This document shows, piece after piece, positions 1 through 9,864 of a stretch of DNA of 22,571 nucleotides. Source of the DNA: Lingula anatina. Lineage: Eukaryota; Brachiopoda; Lingulata; Lingulida; Lingulidae. The stretch is taken from positions 37,912 to 60,482 of the forward strand of contig NW_019773691.1 of NCBI RefSeq assembly GCF_001039355.2, read 5' to 3'. Under the pieces are notes generated by a model. The model searched no databases. It worked only from the letters and a program-made list of their open reading frames with translations, and was not told where the DNA came from. The number at the start of each line of letters is the position of its first letter. Within the stretch, counting starts at the first letter, position 1. The position numbers and the translations under genes are program-made.

Positions 1-410
1 CCCCTTTAAAAAATCCTAGAACAAATAATCCTGGATCCCCTACTGGTGCTGAACCAATTTAAGTCATGTTATTTAAACAATAGACCCACATTTGATGATT
101 ATGATCATCAGATGACAGAAGTTTCTTTGTCTGATATAATTTTTCTGAATATGTGATATGACTTCAAGTGGAGAACAAAAAAAAAAAAAAAAAAAAAACA
201 ATAAATAGTCATGTTATGACTTCCTTCACCTAACCAGATGCAGACAAGATGTCTTATAGCGAGCTTATTTCCCTGTGATTAAAATCACATCAGGTGCTTG
301 TGATTGCTTTGGAATAAAAGAATTGCATGTTACCTCATACAGGTAGTTACCCTTTTCATTTCCTATTCTGTGGGCCATTATCACTCAGGCTGTATCTTGT
401 TTTATCCTAG
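1..410. other. Upstream non-coding stretch with a 22-nt poly-A run
   Basis: No convincing exon is seen before 411. A run of 22 A lies at 177-198. A possible short coding end is ATG TTA CCT CAT ACA G at 328-343 followed by gtagtt; its single leftover G would complete the first codon of the exon at 411 (G+AT, Asp). An in-frame TAA lies just upstream and no good acceptor is visible, so I leave it as a possibility only. Confidence 0.5.
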
Positions 411-460
411 ATGTCAATAACATATATCAGTTTCCACTGGGGAATTCCTGGATAGCTAAG
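411..460 (+). CDS. Probable internal coding exon (first of two linked exons), protein not recognised
   Basis: The block follows a pyrimidine-rich acceptor (gttttatcctag) and ends AAG before gttact. Read after two bases (AT) that complete a codon begun in the previous exon, it gives VNNIYQFPLGNSWIAK with no stop. The frame ends exactly on a codon, so it joins in phase 0 to the exon at 1973, which also starts on a codon, giving ...GNSWIAK|AYVWFM.... The intron between them is 1512 bp and holds two palindromic transposons. I do not recognise the family. The exon is short (50 bp), so chance is not excluded; the phase match and protein-like sense support it. The gene would begin left of the window or in the short stretch just upstream. 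Confidence 0.55.
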
Positions 461-567
461 GTTACTAGAATTTTTGTAACGGCACTCATGCTGATGATGA
501 TGGATGCTTTGGTGATTGCAGTTTCAATCTCAGACTGGTGATATAGTGCTGAATTTTTGGCTTCTTA

Positions 568-826
568 GGCTTCGTTCACATGAAAAGTCTATTTTCTAAA
601 AATCTATTTTCTATTCGCGGTATCTTATGATCACGGTCTGTGCCCTGAATATCCCGCCGCGGAATTACTGGCAGCGGGAGCCAGTTACTTATAGTAACTT
701 ATAGTAACTGGCTCGTGCTGCCAGTAATTACGCCGCGGGACATTCAGGGCACAGACCGTGACCACAAGATATACCGCGAATAGAAAATACATTTTTAGAA
801 AATAGACTTTCCATGTGAACGAAGCC
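568..826. mobile_element. MITE 'A': 259-bp near-perfect palindrome, TTA target duplication
   Basis: The two ends are inverted copies (GGCTTCGTTCACATG at the left, CATGTGAACGAAGCC at the right), and the complementarity runs almost to the centre, leaving arms of about 124 bp. TTA stands on both sides (565-567 and 827-829). The centre has a small tandem repeat of ttatagtaac. No coding capacity is present. A 3-bp TTA/TAA duplication is typical of PIF/Harbinger elements; the family assignment is inferred from that alone. The high identity of the arms suggests a young copy, or gene conversion between arms. It lies in the intron between the exons at 411 and 1973. Confidence 0.85.
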
Positions 827-829
827 TTA

Positions 830-1002
830 GGCCTCATTCAGAACGGTGGACTAATTAGTCTGAGGGTCAAATATGGCTGACCCACTTGAATGCTTCCTCA
901 CGGAATCTATTTCGTGTCTATTGGTGGATTAGACGGCAAGCTTTGTAGTGGGTTGCCATATTTGACTCTCAGATTAGTTAGTCCACTGTTCTGAATGCGG
1001 CC
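830..1002. mobile_element. MITE 'B1': 173-bp inverted-repeat element, abuts MITE A
   Basis: The left end GGCCTCATTCAGAAC and the right end GTTCTGAATGCGGCC are inverted copies. The match continues inward through the GTGGACTAA and GTCAAATATGGC blocks, for roughly 65 bp per arm. The left TTA (827-829) is the same triplet that ends MITE A, and the right TTA is at 1003-1005. The subterminal AAATATGGCTGACCC block recurs in the elements at 4428, 15738 and 20684. Non-coding and non-autonomous. Confidence 0.85.
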
Positions 1003-1005
1003 TTA

Positions 1006-1942
1006 TTTAGTAGAATGGTTTCCAATGATCTCTCATAGTCAGGGTGATGGCTGTAAAAAAAATGAGTCTGGTTCCCACACACCGCACTCGGCTATATATC
1101 TAGGTGTGGCCTAGGATATCTTTGAGCGGTAGATTTCTCTTCTTTATCTTCTTATTTTTCTACTGCCTTCTTCTTTTTATTCAACATCTGACCTTTTGCA
1201 AATGAGAAATTTTAGCTGCAGGTTCTATTGGGTTGGACCTTTTCTTTTTTGCCTCAGGACTCTTGTGTACATCTGATGCTGTAGTAAATGTCAGGCTAGA
1301 ACATTTAATCAGTCATTTAAGTCGATTGAGTGATCATGGTATAAATTATTTTTTACATGAAAGCTATGAAGCACCCCCCCCTCCCAGGTCTTTTGGTACA
1401 TATTGAATTAGAGGTATGATGGGTTGTTTTCTAATAAATGTCACTTTTTATTCTAGCGTTTTTTTAAGCCTGTTCTGAAAAACCTGAAGAACATTAGTTT
1501 TGAGCCGTGGAGGTAATAATTTAAGTGTTTTACCTAGGTGGTCATCTACAGAATGCAGGAATTAGTTAGATTTAAAAAGAATAAAAATGAAAAATTAAAG
1601 TTGAGTCTGGTAGGCATTTGCTATCGCACACTACATTTTAGTATGGTTAAAAATGTGGCATATTCAGACTTTTTTTATCTCCCTGGGGAGGATACAGTTC
1701 CGCTGTAGTATCAGGCGCTGAAAGCTAGCTAGCATACCAGCAACATCCTTCGCTGCCAGCCCAGGAGCTTTACTCCTGCTTCAACCCCTTATGTGCTGAG
1801 TGCCAAATGGGAAGACATCAGGCACTTTAACAGACATGAGCTTTTTCTGCGGAAATGCGGAATTCCACGTTTTTTTATTAATCCAATTCTGATGGTTCCT
1901 GAGATTCATCAAGATCTGCAATAAAATGATAAATGTTAAGAG
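1006..1942. other. Intronic sequence without recognised features
   Basis: This lies between the two linked exons. I see no open coding block, no structured repeat and no RNA gene. The stretch at about 1680-1870 is richer in G and C and looks like an old dispersed repeat, but I cannot name it. Confidence 0.4.
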
Positions 1943-1965
1943 TTTTTTTTTTTTTTTTTTTTTTT
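1943..1965 (+). repeat. 23-nt poly-T run ahead of an exon
   Basis: An uninterrupted run of T ends seven bases before the exon acceptor at 1971-1972 (aatgtag). It may serve as the polypyrimidine tract of that acceptor. Such a long run may also be a slippage-prone microsatellite. Confidence 0.7.
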
Positions 1966-1972
1966 AATGTAG

Positions 1973-2074
1973 GCTTATGTGTGGTTTATGAGAACTGATC
2001 AGTCCCCTGACAAGGTCAAACTCATGTTCTCCTGCTCCAGAGGCATGAACTCGGACCACAAGGCCATCTGGTGG
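1973..2074 (+). CDS. Probable coding exon of 34 codons, protein not recognised
   Basis: This is the best coding signal in the window. After a long T tract and tag, one frame is open for all 34 codons while both other forward frames have stops. The block is clearly richer in G and C than its surroundings and many codons end in C or G. The product starts AYVWFMRTDQSPDKVK, continues with LMFSC and ends SRGMNSDHKAIWW, rich in Trp, Met and Lys. Two donors are possible: after TGG TGG (gtaaaa, phase 0) or four bases earlier after ATC TG (gtgggt, phase 2, closer to the donor consensus). The second choice fits the phase of the candidates at 13158 and 21574. It joins in phase 0 to the exon at 411. I do not recognise the domain. 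Confidence 0.7.
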
Positions 2075-2742
2075 GTAAAAAAAAAATTAACAATTGGGTT
2101 TTCTGGCAAAAAAGTAATGTTTGAATAATTTTGTTTCAACTCATTATTTTCACTGTTTCAGACTTATGTACGTTCCAATGTGGAAAGAAGTCAACATAAA
2201 TTAAATAAGTGATCTCTAAAACAGTCATGCAGATATCACAATGTTATATTTCCTACATGAAGCAAACTAAGTTTTTTTACCCACCTTTCTCTCCCCTCCC
2301 TCATCCCATCTCCTGCAAAATTTCAGATCCACCAGTGAATTTGATAACATTATACTGAGAATTCAGCCTGTATCGATTGCTTATAGGCGTCTGCAAAATT
2401 TTGCATTCTTTCATTACTGAAAGGCTGTTATTGCAAAACGCAGTCAATGTTACTCTTTGAAACAATAACACAAACAAGTCTCTTTATTGAATAAAACTTA
2501 ATAATGATTATTATTGTTAATTTGTTGCATTTCACATTTGTCTCTGTCCAACAATACATTATCTCTAACTCTTTAAGAATCACAGAGAACTTAGGATTTA
2601 GAAAACACACAAAAAAGTTAAACTTATCTAGGAATTACAACTTTTCATCAAAGTGAGCTCATGAAATGTTTTAAGATTATTTATGAACATTATATCTGTA
2701 TAGCTATACAACTGAACCTGTATGTTTCGAAAATAACTACTG
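2075..2742. other. Non-coding stretch with an isolated strong pyrimidine tract
   Basis: A C/T-rich tract (about 2271-2322) is followed by aaaatttcag at 2317-2326, which resembles a splice acceptor. Joined in phase 0 to the exon at 1973 it would give only Ile-His-Gln and a stop, so it would be either a very short last exon or a decoy. The other phases open for longer but need a different upstream donor. I call no exon here. Confidence 0.35.
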
Positions 2743-2747
2743 TATCA

Positions 2748-2905
2748 CAGGCCCGTAGCCATTGGGATTTGAATGAACCGCCCCTTTTGCTGGGAAAAGG
2801 TCCACTCTGGGTAAAATTTGATCTAGGTACATAAAGTTTTTATGGGAAAAGGTCCACTTTTTCAGAAAAAGAACCCCCCTTTTGAAATTGCTGGCTATGG
2901 GCCTG
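2748..2905. mobile_element. 158-bp terminal-inverted-repeat element with CAGGCCCGTAGCC ends
   Basis: The left end CAGGCCCGTAGCC and the right end GGCTATGGGCCTG are inverted copies with one mismatch. TATCA flanks both sides (2743-2747 and 2906-2910), a 5-bp direct repeat. Inside, the 16-mer tgggaaaaggtccact occurs twice (2791-2806 and 2843-2858). There is no coding capacity. CAGG-type ends recall hAT elements, but those make 8-bp duplications, so the superfamily is left open. The TIR does not match the GGCC.CATTCA elements elsewhere in the window. Confidence 0.7.
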
Positions 2906-2910
2906 TATCA

Positions 2911-4427
2911 TGACTCTACGGGGCCAATTTCATCCCTTATATGAGTTGCTTCCTTCTGTTTTGTTGATTAATAGGCTGTTTGGAGTTCGCAGGTGAAAGG
3001 GGCGTTTCCAATTACGTAACAATCTTACTAGATAGGCAGGCCATTATATGGAGCCAATCACTGTTAACATACGAGTACATATATGTATTATTAAGTCATA
3101 TAATGCTGGAGGTGAATAGGCCTTTTGTTTCTCCATCATGCACATACATCATAACAAGCTTTGTGGTTGTAAATATCAGACATTTGTTGCCGTGACAACC
3201 AGAATTAATGTAGCCATTAACCCCAAAATGGTGTATTAATGAGAGGCCGATGACAGTCAAGTATATTTATATAGAGGTACATATGTACCGCATATATTTA
3301 CCCATTTTGCATTTGTAATTGAAATATTACTGGAAACATTGTACTGTCAGACAAATCCACTTTGCTTCTGCAATTACTGTAATTAAACGTTATAAAAAGT
3401 TAACATTTTTTTGTAAGTAAAAATTGAACATAGACACAATTTGCACAAAAACTCTCACATACATATATAAAATCAATGCCAGAAATGCAGCCAAGTATAC
3501 ATATCCACAGTTGGGTGTGTAATGCATGAAGCAAAGGAAAACATGTCATGCCACAGTGACTATAACTTAATAACATTGATTTTCCCAATATTAGGTAACA
3601 CACTTCTCAACACAACAAATGTGTATCAAAAATATACTACAGGCAAATAAGTACATAGCATTTACTAAGTACTTACCCCCTGTACCTGAACAAGAGAGAA
3701 CGTTTTTGAAACGATTATTAAGCAAGTAATAACATGTATATTACAATTATTATAATAGCAGAAATTAATTAACAATTTGATTTATATGACTAACTAATAA
3801 GTAGAATGTGCATACTGTTTTTCTGTTGAATGGGGAACAGATATTCCTTGTATACTTCAGCCTTAAGAATTGTTATAAGACCAGATTGTAGGCGTGGGAG
3901 GGGGGGGTGCCCGGTGGGGTGTCTGAGAGAACGGTCAATGATCCTTTATGCAAGAAATGTTCCATTCTTTATCAAATTTTGATCCACTGTAATCTTTGCC
4001 ATGTTGAAAATTTAAATCAGCTAAGGAGCTAAGAAATTCAACTTAAAAAAAAAAAAGAAGAGCACATATATCAGATGGGTCTTGTCAGTCCTTTTGATCA
4101 ACTAAGTATACATTTTTTACTGGTCCAGACCAATTTTGCTGGTCATGGTCATCACTTCACAATCAGACACGGACTGACCGTTTCGGCATGTCCGAAATCC
4201 ATTTCATCTGGATCAAAAGTTGGGAGGGACTTACAGGTTTTCTGAAGGCATGATTGATGAGATTTTGTATGAATTGATCTTTTTTCTCTTACCAATCTCT
4301 ATGGAGGCATTCTCAGGTGATGTGGGTTCTTTATATTCTTATATCAAGTATCATGGCGTAGGTGTTTTCTGTCTCAGTTTTTCTTTATTTTTAGTCGTGA
4401 GTTGCCAAGGTTTATTAAGCACAATAA
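2911..4427. other. Non-coding stretch, no gene recognised
   Basis: I see only AT-rich sequence here. It includes a 14-nt perfect palindrome (ggtacatatgtacc, 3276-3289) and a G-rich patch at about 3896-3920. An open frame on the + strand from about 4170 to 4471 lacks a polypyrimidine acceptor and runs into the MITE at 4428, so I do not call it coding. Confidence 0.45.
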
Positions 4428-4617
4428 GGCCGTATTCACAACTACTTGATCAGCAGATCAAATATGGCTGACTCACTGGAAAGTTTAATGCATAATCCCC
4501 TAATAGACACTGAAAAGATTCTCCGTTGGAATAACGTGGCAAGCTTTCAAGTGGGTCAGCCATATTTGATCGATTAATTTGTTAGTCTGTGGATCAACTT
4601 TGGTTGTGAATAAGGCC
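4428..4617. mobile_element. MITE 'B2': 190-bp inverted-repeat element, TAA target duplication
   Basis: The left end GGCCGTATTCACAAC and the right end GTTGTGAATAAGGCC are inverted copies; TAA flanks both sides (4425-4427 and 4618-4620). Both arms then carry the GATCAAATATGGCTGAC block and an AAAG-TTT/CTTTC segment, so the arms pair over about 80 bp with small indels. It belongs with B1 and the truncated copy at 10791. Non-coding. Confidence 0.85.
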
Positions 4618-4859
4618 TAAGAACATTAACTGCTCTTAAGTGCAGTTACATTAGGGAGGACAATAATCTACAAGAGAAAATGAGCTTATAAGATGTTCAG
4701 AAGTTATTAAGACTTTTTAACCAAGACAAATTATGGGAAGAATATAATCAGACCAGTCATTTATGACTTTATTCGAAATGAAAAAATAATGCTTAAAAAA
4801 TGCTGTGCACTCTTTGCTATGTATTTGTATGCTGGTCCTTTGTGCCTTGGGAATTTAAG

Positions 4860-4921
4860 CCCCCCCCCCCCAAAAAAAATAAAATAAATAAATAAAATAA
4901 ATAAATAAATAAGTAAAAAAT
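4860..4921 (+). repeat. C12 run followed by (AAAT)n-like low complexity
   Basis: Twelve C are followed by eight A and then imperfect AAATAAAT repeats. This simple-sequence block explains the short low-complexity open frame on the - strand. Confidence 0.85.
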
Positions 4922-4925
4922 AAAT

Positions 4926-7190
4926 CATCATGATTGATTGGTTGTCAAGGTAGGCTTGCATGCACTGTTTGATTTTTCCCCGTAGGTCAAATTCTGTTAT
5001 CCAAACTGTATTCTGATTTTAGTAAAAGTTCATCTAGAGTCTGCCTTAAAAATAACTTTTTCCAGAAAGAAAGAAAATTGGTCTGAACTTTAAGGCCCTC
5101 ATTGTAGTCAGATTTTAATCAAGAAAAATTAGCAATAGTCCAATTACCGTCATAAGGGGAATTGTTGTTTGTCATTGTCTCTGCATCTTTTATGAATTCA
5201 TCCAGTCAGGCCGACTTCCAAATCGCCCTCTCATATATCTTATTACTTAGATTTACAGGCAATTTCTTAAATAAAACATTGTATCCAGGAATGTTCTATA
5301 ACAAGCAAGACATGGCTTATAATTCAGACCACTGCTTAGATATCATATATGTACTGTAAGTAGACAGCAATGCATTCATTTGGAGTGGAAGAAGGTCCAA
5401 ATTGTGGTCTTAGTATTTCTACAAATTTTTTGGCTGAAGTTCTTTTGTGATGCTGTGCCCTGTGAAAAATTAAGTTGTCCAACAGCAACAGAGCTTAAAT
5501 GACCAGGCAGTGGACAGTTCAGTGACCTAAAATACATATGTATGGCATTGGTCAGCCCATGTTGTAACTTGGTCAGACGTGGTCGGACATTGTAAGTAAA
5601 ACTGAAAGGTGGCATAGCTATACGACCATAATGCAGTGTCACCATATGGTAGCAGTTTTTTTGATCAAGTTGAGGACCAAACAAAATTTCAAAAGAGGTG
5701 AAGAGGTATTGTTCTGAAGAAAATCTATCTGCGTTGGCAAATTTTTATTAGAGTAAAACTGTTTGTGCCTTCTTCACAGTTTTTTTAAGTCTGCTGCTGA
5801 GCTTTCAATTTCATCTCAGACCTTTGTGAGAGATCGTTCACAAGAAATTGTGTTGACTTTGCTGATGTGCAGTTACTCAACGTGGACAATCACTGAATGT
5901 GATCAGATAAATTAACAGGCCACCTCTTAGCATTGAGTAGAATATAGAAAAAACTGGTGATCATACTATAGCTAGTACATAAGAAACAAGAAGGGGCATG
6001 TAGGTCTGCTAATCAAATTGCATTCAGCGAGAATCCCCATGGATTAAGTATGCATTTGCTGGGCTGACGTGATTCATGCTAATATTATAAGGCTGTAATA
6101 TTTACTCATTTTGTAGCATAATAGTGGGAACAGCTTTTCTGTGTGTTACATTATGTAATACATTGGGTCTTGCGTGATGTAGTGACATATATCAAACGTA
6201 GTACATAGAAATACTCTAGAATATACCTCCCCATGTTTTTATACAGTATTAACTGTAGAGCAATGCAAACTCAAAAAGACTGGCTTGAATTTCCAATAGT
6301 AGAATGTCTTTTATCCTATGTACAGTAATTTTAGAGTTCCAGTTACTGTAGCAGTCTTTAAACTTAGTTTCATTCAAACATATAACATTTTATAATTATT
6401 GCGATATTATTATCATTTTATGTACAACTAAACCCACTGGGTTGCAATCTTAATATAATTATTATTATTATTAATTTGTCTGCTGGCTGAGATGTAGTAC
6501 AGTTTGCCAAGATAATTTTTGATGATATGTAAAATATGCATGATACTTAAAAAAAAAGAAGTCTGACTTTGGGAGCTGTTGCATGCGGGATGATGATGTA
6601 ATTCAATCTCAATGCAGACAAGTTTCCGTAGAGAATTTCCTTTATCTTTTGAAAACAAAGATGTATTATCAGTGTTTTTTTTCCTTGGGAAGTCCAAATC
6701 TGGCAAGAAATATGTACTTTACATTTTTTCAAAGCAATGAGGGTATGTTTAAGTAGTTTATTATAACAACTGCAACAAAAATTGTTGGACTTGACTTTTC
6801 ATATTGGACTGAGGGCAACCTGTACTTGATACTATTACTAAACAAAAATATTACTTTGAGTCGCCTTGTATCCATAGTTTTCAAATTAACAGCAACTTAC
6901 ATGTGTGATTTTAGAGGAAAATGTGTGATTTAGATCCGTCATTTACCAAAATACCGTCACATGCAAAAGACAGCTCAATAAAGCAATGCATGGTAATTAA
7001 TGATTTTAAGAGCTGCTGAGAAATTAAACATGCAAGACACGAGACAGTAGATAGATAACAGTTGCAGTCATGCTTTAACATTTCATAGCCTTACATCAGA
7101 GCTGAGCTTTTTCAGTAGGGTCACAAATCTCCAAGATTTGAAATTCAATTTTGATAGTTTCTAAGGCAGTTCAGGTTTATGTACATTTGT
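4926..7190. other. Long non-coding stretch, no feature recognised
   Basis: Mostly AT-rich unique-looking sequence. A 102-codon open frame on the - strand (5376-5684) has no motif that I recognise and no neighbouring transposon signals, and I treat it as chance. A small (ATT)n run lies at about 6458-6474. No inverted-repeat element or RNA gene is visible. Confidence 0.45.
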
Positions 7191-7194
7191 GGTT

Positions 7195-7468
7195 CAAATA
7201 TTTATGTGGTTCAAATATTAATATTTATTGTCATTAGGAAATCCAACACACAACCAGCTTAACCAGTTTTAATCATTTGTTTACCTGTTGCTTGCAAGGG
7301 TACTTGCTCACTATCCACTCTTTAATCTCAATTCAAGACTAATGATTTTTGGACTTCTTAATCAGCTTAACAGTGTGTCAGACCACTGCTTTACCTCTTC
7401 AGACTTTACACATAAATGTACTAGTATGAAAAATTACATACTATAAATAAAGACATTACAGAAAATTG
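7195..7468 (+). repeat. Old direct duplication, copy 1 (partner 8250-8549)
   Basis: This block aligns in order with 8250-8549. Shared anchors are ggaaatccaac, a gttgcttgc segment, cactctttaatctc/cactctttagtatc, acttcttaatca, gactttacat, and the last bases gaaaattg/gaaattg. Many substitutions and small indels separate the copies, so the duplication is old. The copy ends where the LINE poly-T begins. Confidence 0.7.
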
Positions 7469-8165
7469 TTTTTTTTTTTTTTTTTTTTTTTATTGACACA
7501 ATACATCACGAATACATGACAATACAAAAACAAACAAACAGACACTCGCTCACACACTCACACATAAGAGATGTTATGCTATATAACACTTTTTAGCTAA
7601 TTACATCATACGCTAAGTATTCAAATTGAAAATAACTTAATTATATTTGAATTGTACTGACAGATTGACTTATCTGTTTTCACTAGATATCTAAGCGATG
7701 AAATCAAACCTCCTAATGTTGGTTTACCCTGTGAACATCTTCTTAAATAAATATAAAATTTAAATTGCAACATAATGAGATTAATAATTGGAGAGAGGCT
7801 CGTAGAGCCGACTAAGCAATTCCTTTTTGAGACAGGTAGAGTAACTTGAGTATTAGATAATATATATTCTACCAAGTCGGTCAATAATTTTTGGGTAACC
7901 GCACAATTCCAGAATAAATGCTCTGTTGTTTCTTCTTCTTTGTTCCTGATAACATGTACCCAGGCCACCCCAGAGTCAGGGCACTGTAAAGCTAGCTTGC
8001 TCACTATATACCTTTTCATGTATTAGCTTTACAGTATGGTATCGCTGATGTGGGTTATATATGAAGTCAAGATCGAGCTGGCAATACTGGAATCTAGAAC
8101 CTAGGGTAGATCTGGTGAGAAGGGGTCTAATTTTTTTAACCCATGCTTATATCTGAATGTTCCTC
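7469..8165 (-). pseudogene. 3' remnant of a LINE (non-LTR retrotransposon), frameshifted
   Basis: Read on the - strand, the block ends in a poly-A tail (T run at 7469-7491 on +). Upstream is a 132-codon open frame (8019 to 7621) with EETTEHLFWNC at residues 29-39. This resembles the C-terminal segment of many LINE reverse-transcriptase proteins, where a CxxC pair precedes EET.EHLFW.C. Here the first CxxC is not intact (a single Cys at 13). About 40 more codons upstream (minus frame from about 8143, WVKKIRPLL...) are in another frame and run into a stop, so at least one frameshift is present. The RT core, endonuclease and 5' end are missing: a 5'-truncated, dead copy. The 5' edge is approximate, and the clade (L1/Tx1-like or L2/CR1-like) is not resolved. 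Confidence 0.7.
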
Positions 8166-8249
8166 AATTGGAGACAAATAATGAAAAGCTTTTTAAGCAC
8201 TTATTGTGAACTCATATGGCGACCATTGGTCCTACCAGTCATGACTGAT

Positions 8250-8549
8250 GAAATATTTACGTCAAAATATTTACGTGTAAATTGCTATGAGGAAATCCAA
8301 CGCTGACAACAATTACCAGTTTCAGTCATTAAATGTTCACTTGTTGCTTGCTCAGGTACATTCTAACGATTAGTGGGGAATCACACTCTTTAGTATCAGA
8401 CCAAGACAATGGCTTCATGAACTTCTTAATCAATGGCTTCCTAATAAGAATAGTCAACAAGCCTACTCTGCCTCTTTAGACTTTACATAACGTATTATAA
8501 GGAATTGCAGACTACAATGAAAAGTCATTACGTGAAGTTACTGAAATTG
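8250..8549 (+). repeat. Old direct duplication, copy 2 (partner 7195-7468)
   Basis: Collinear with copy 1 from gaaatatttac through ggaaatccaac to gttactgaaattg. It lies just beyond the truncated 5' side of the LINE remnant, so the two copies bracket the LINE. No coding sense is visible. Confidence 0.7.
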
Positions 8550-9416
8550 CATGTGAATTATTAAATGTCTCCAACAAGCTGCCATTTTGAATTTATAGTC
8601 AGTATGGCAAAAGGAGACCTGTGTGGCTTATTTTTCATAACTGCCGATCTGAATGTTTTTTTTTCAAGGTTTTATTTGTCTGATTCAACCATGTCTTCAG
8701 GCTAGGCTCTTTATTTCGCTGTTGGCTAAGTAGGATTTTCATTGACTGTTGCATAATGATGATAAAACTAGGAAATCATCTCCAATTAGACTAAACATGT
8801 TTATCTACTGTTTTCTTTACTTGTTAACATTTAGGGCCGGCGTGGGTAACTCAGATTATGTGAACAAGTCCAATTTAAAGTCAATGCCCCAGTTGGAAAA
8901 ACATGTTTGGTGTCTTTGGCAATGCATCTTTTAACATAAAAAATTTACCATTTTTATTAAGGCTGATTGTCATAAATAGGACTGTGTAGGGAAAAAACTT
9001 CCTCAGGGCATTACTCTGAAGTAGAGCGCATGATGCATGGCGACAAAAAGCCCTGAAGGATTTTTATTATAAAACCACAGACGATATGCTACAGACAGTC
9101 ACATACAGTAATTACCCACTGAATTTGAACTAAAGAAATTGATCACTACGGTAATTTCTCATTAAATTCTAACAAAAAAAATTATTACTTTCCACAAAGC
9201 ATCAATTTAGAGATGAAAATGATGATCGATTCAAAATTTCTTAATAAGTTCACCTAGTTTTGTGTCAACTAAAATTGATAATTCTTGAAAAACAAATCAG
9301 ATGTCAGAATATGTGAGGTGTTTGAACGTTTTGAGTAAGTGCCTCACTCTGGGTCATTAATGGCTGAAATGTCATTATCATCCATCATTTTCTCTCACAA
9401 TAGGCAGAAACTTGAT
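8550..9416. other. Non-coding stretch, nothing recognised
   Basis: AT-rich sequence without inverted repeats, long open frames or low-complexity blocks beyond short T and A runs. Confidence 0.4.
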
Positions 9417-9442
9417 GTTAGCAGCTGAGGTTAGCAGCTGAG
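9417..9442 (+). repeat. Perfect 13-bp tandem duplication
   Basis: gttagcagctgag occurs twice in direct succession (9417-9429 and 9430-9442). It lies at the left edge of a larger degenerate tandem array. Confidence 0.9.
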
Positions 9443-9815
9443 GCAGCCTGATGGGGTCATGTTCAATAGGTTGAGTTGACCTCTCAAGGCTACATATATC
9501 TGGCCCTACTATTGGGATAATGTTAATGGACTTTTTCAGTAATGTTCTGCGACAGTTTCTAATGTTCTGAACTCTCAAAGTTAGCTATTCTCTGGCTTAA
9601 CCTTGTGATGAATGCAAATTGGCATTTTCAGTAATGCTCAAGGTCAGTTTTTCGATTTACTGACCTCTCAAGGGTAGCTTTTCACTGACTTGACTTTTGA
9701 AATGCTAGTATTGTTAATGGGCATATTTAATAATGTTAATGGATGTTTTCAGGAAGGTTCAAGGTCAGTTTTTGATTTATTGAACTCTGAGGATTAACTT
9801 TCACAGACCTACATG
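9440..9815 (+). repeat. Degenerate tandem repeat, about four units of 90-120 bp
   Basis: A recurring phrase of the form tga(a/c)ctctcaagg-tagct...cactga is found with its CTCTC at 9481, 9572 and 9665, and as CTCTG at 9785. Between these lies a recurring ttttcagtaatgctcaaggtcagttttt-like phrase, at about 9533, 9626 and 9746. Unit lengths are about 91, 93 and 120 bp. The units are diverged, so the array is old. The 66-codon open frame on the opposite strand here is a product of the repeats. Confidence 0.65.
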
Positions 9816-9864
9816 TAACTTGTGGAATAACGGGAGCCAGACCTATATTTTAAGGGTCTGCTCA

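Noticed and set aside
2327-2430. Block after a strong pyrimidine tract and aaaatttcag
   Set aside because: In the phase required by the exon at 1973 it stops after three codons, and with the alternative donor it makes TGA at the joint. The open frame needs an unseen upstream exon.
3276-3289. Perfect 14-nt palindrome ggtacatatgtacc
   Set aside because: Too short and too common in AT-rich DNA to be given a role.
4170-4471. Open frame on the + strand with a good CTCAG|gtgatg donor inside
   Set aside because: The acceptor at 4236 (gggacttacag) lacks a pyrimidine tract, the product is low in distinctive motifs, and the frame runs into MITE B2.
5376-5684. 102-codon open frame on the - strand
   Set aside because: No motif that I recognise, no splice or promoter context, and no neighbouring transposon signals. 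In 22 kb of AT-rich DNA one such frame by chance is not surprising.
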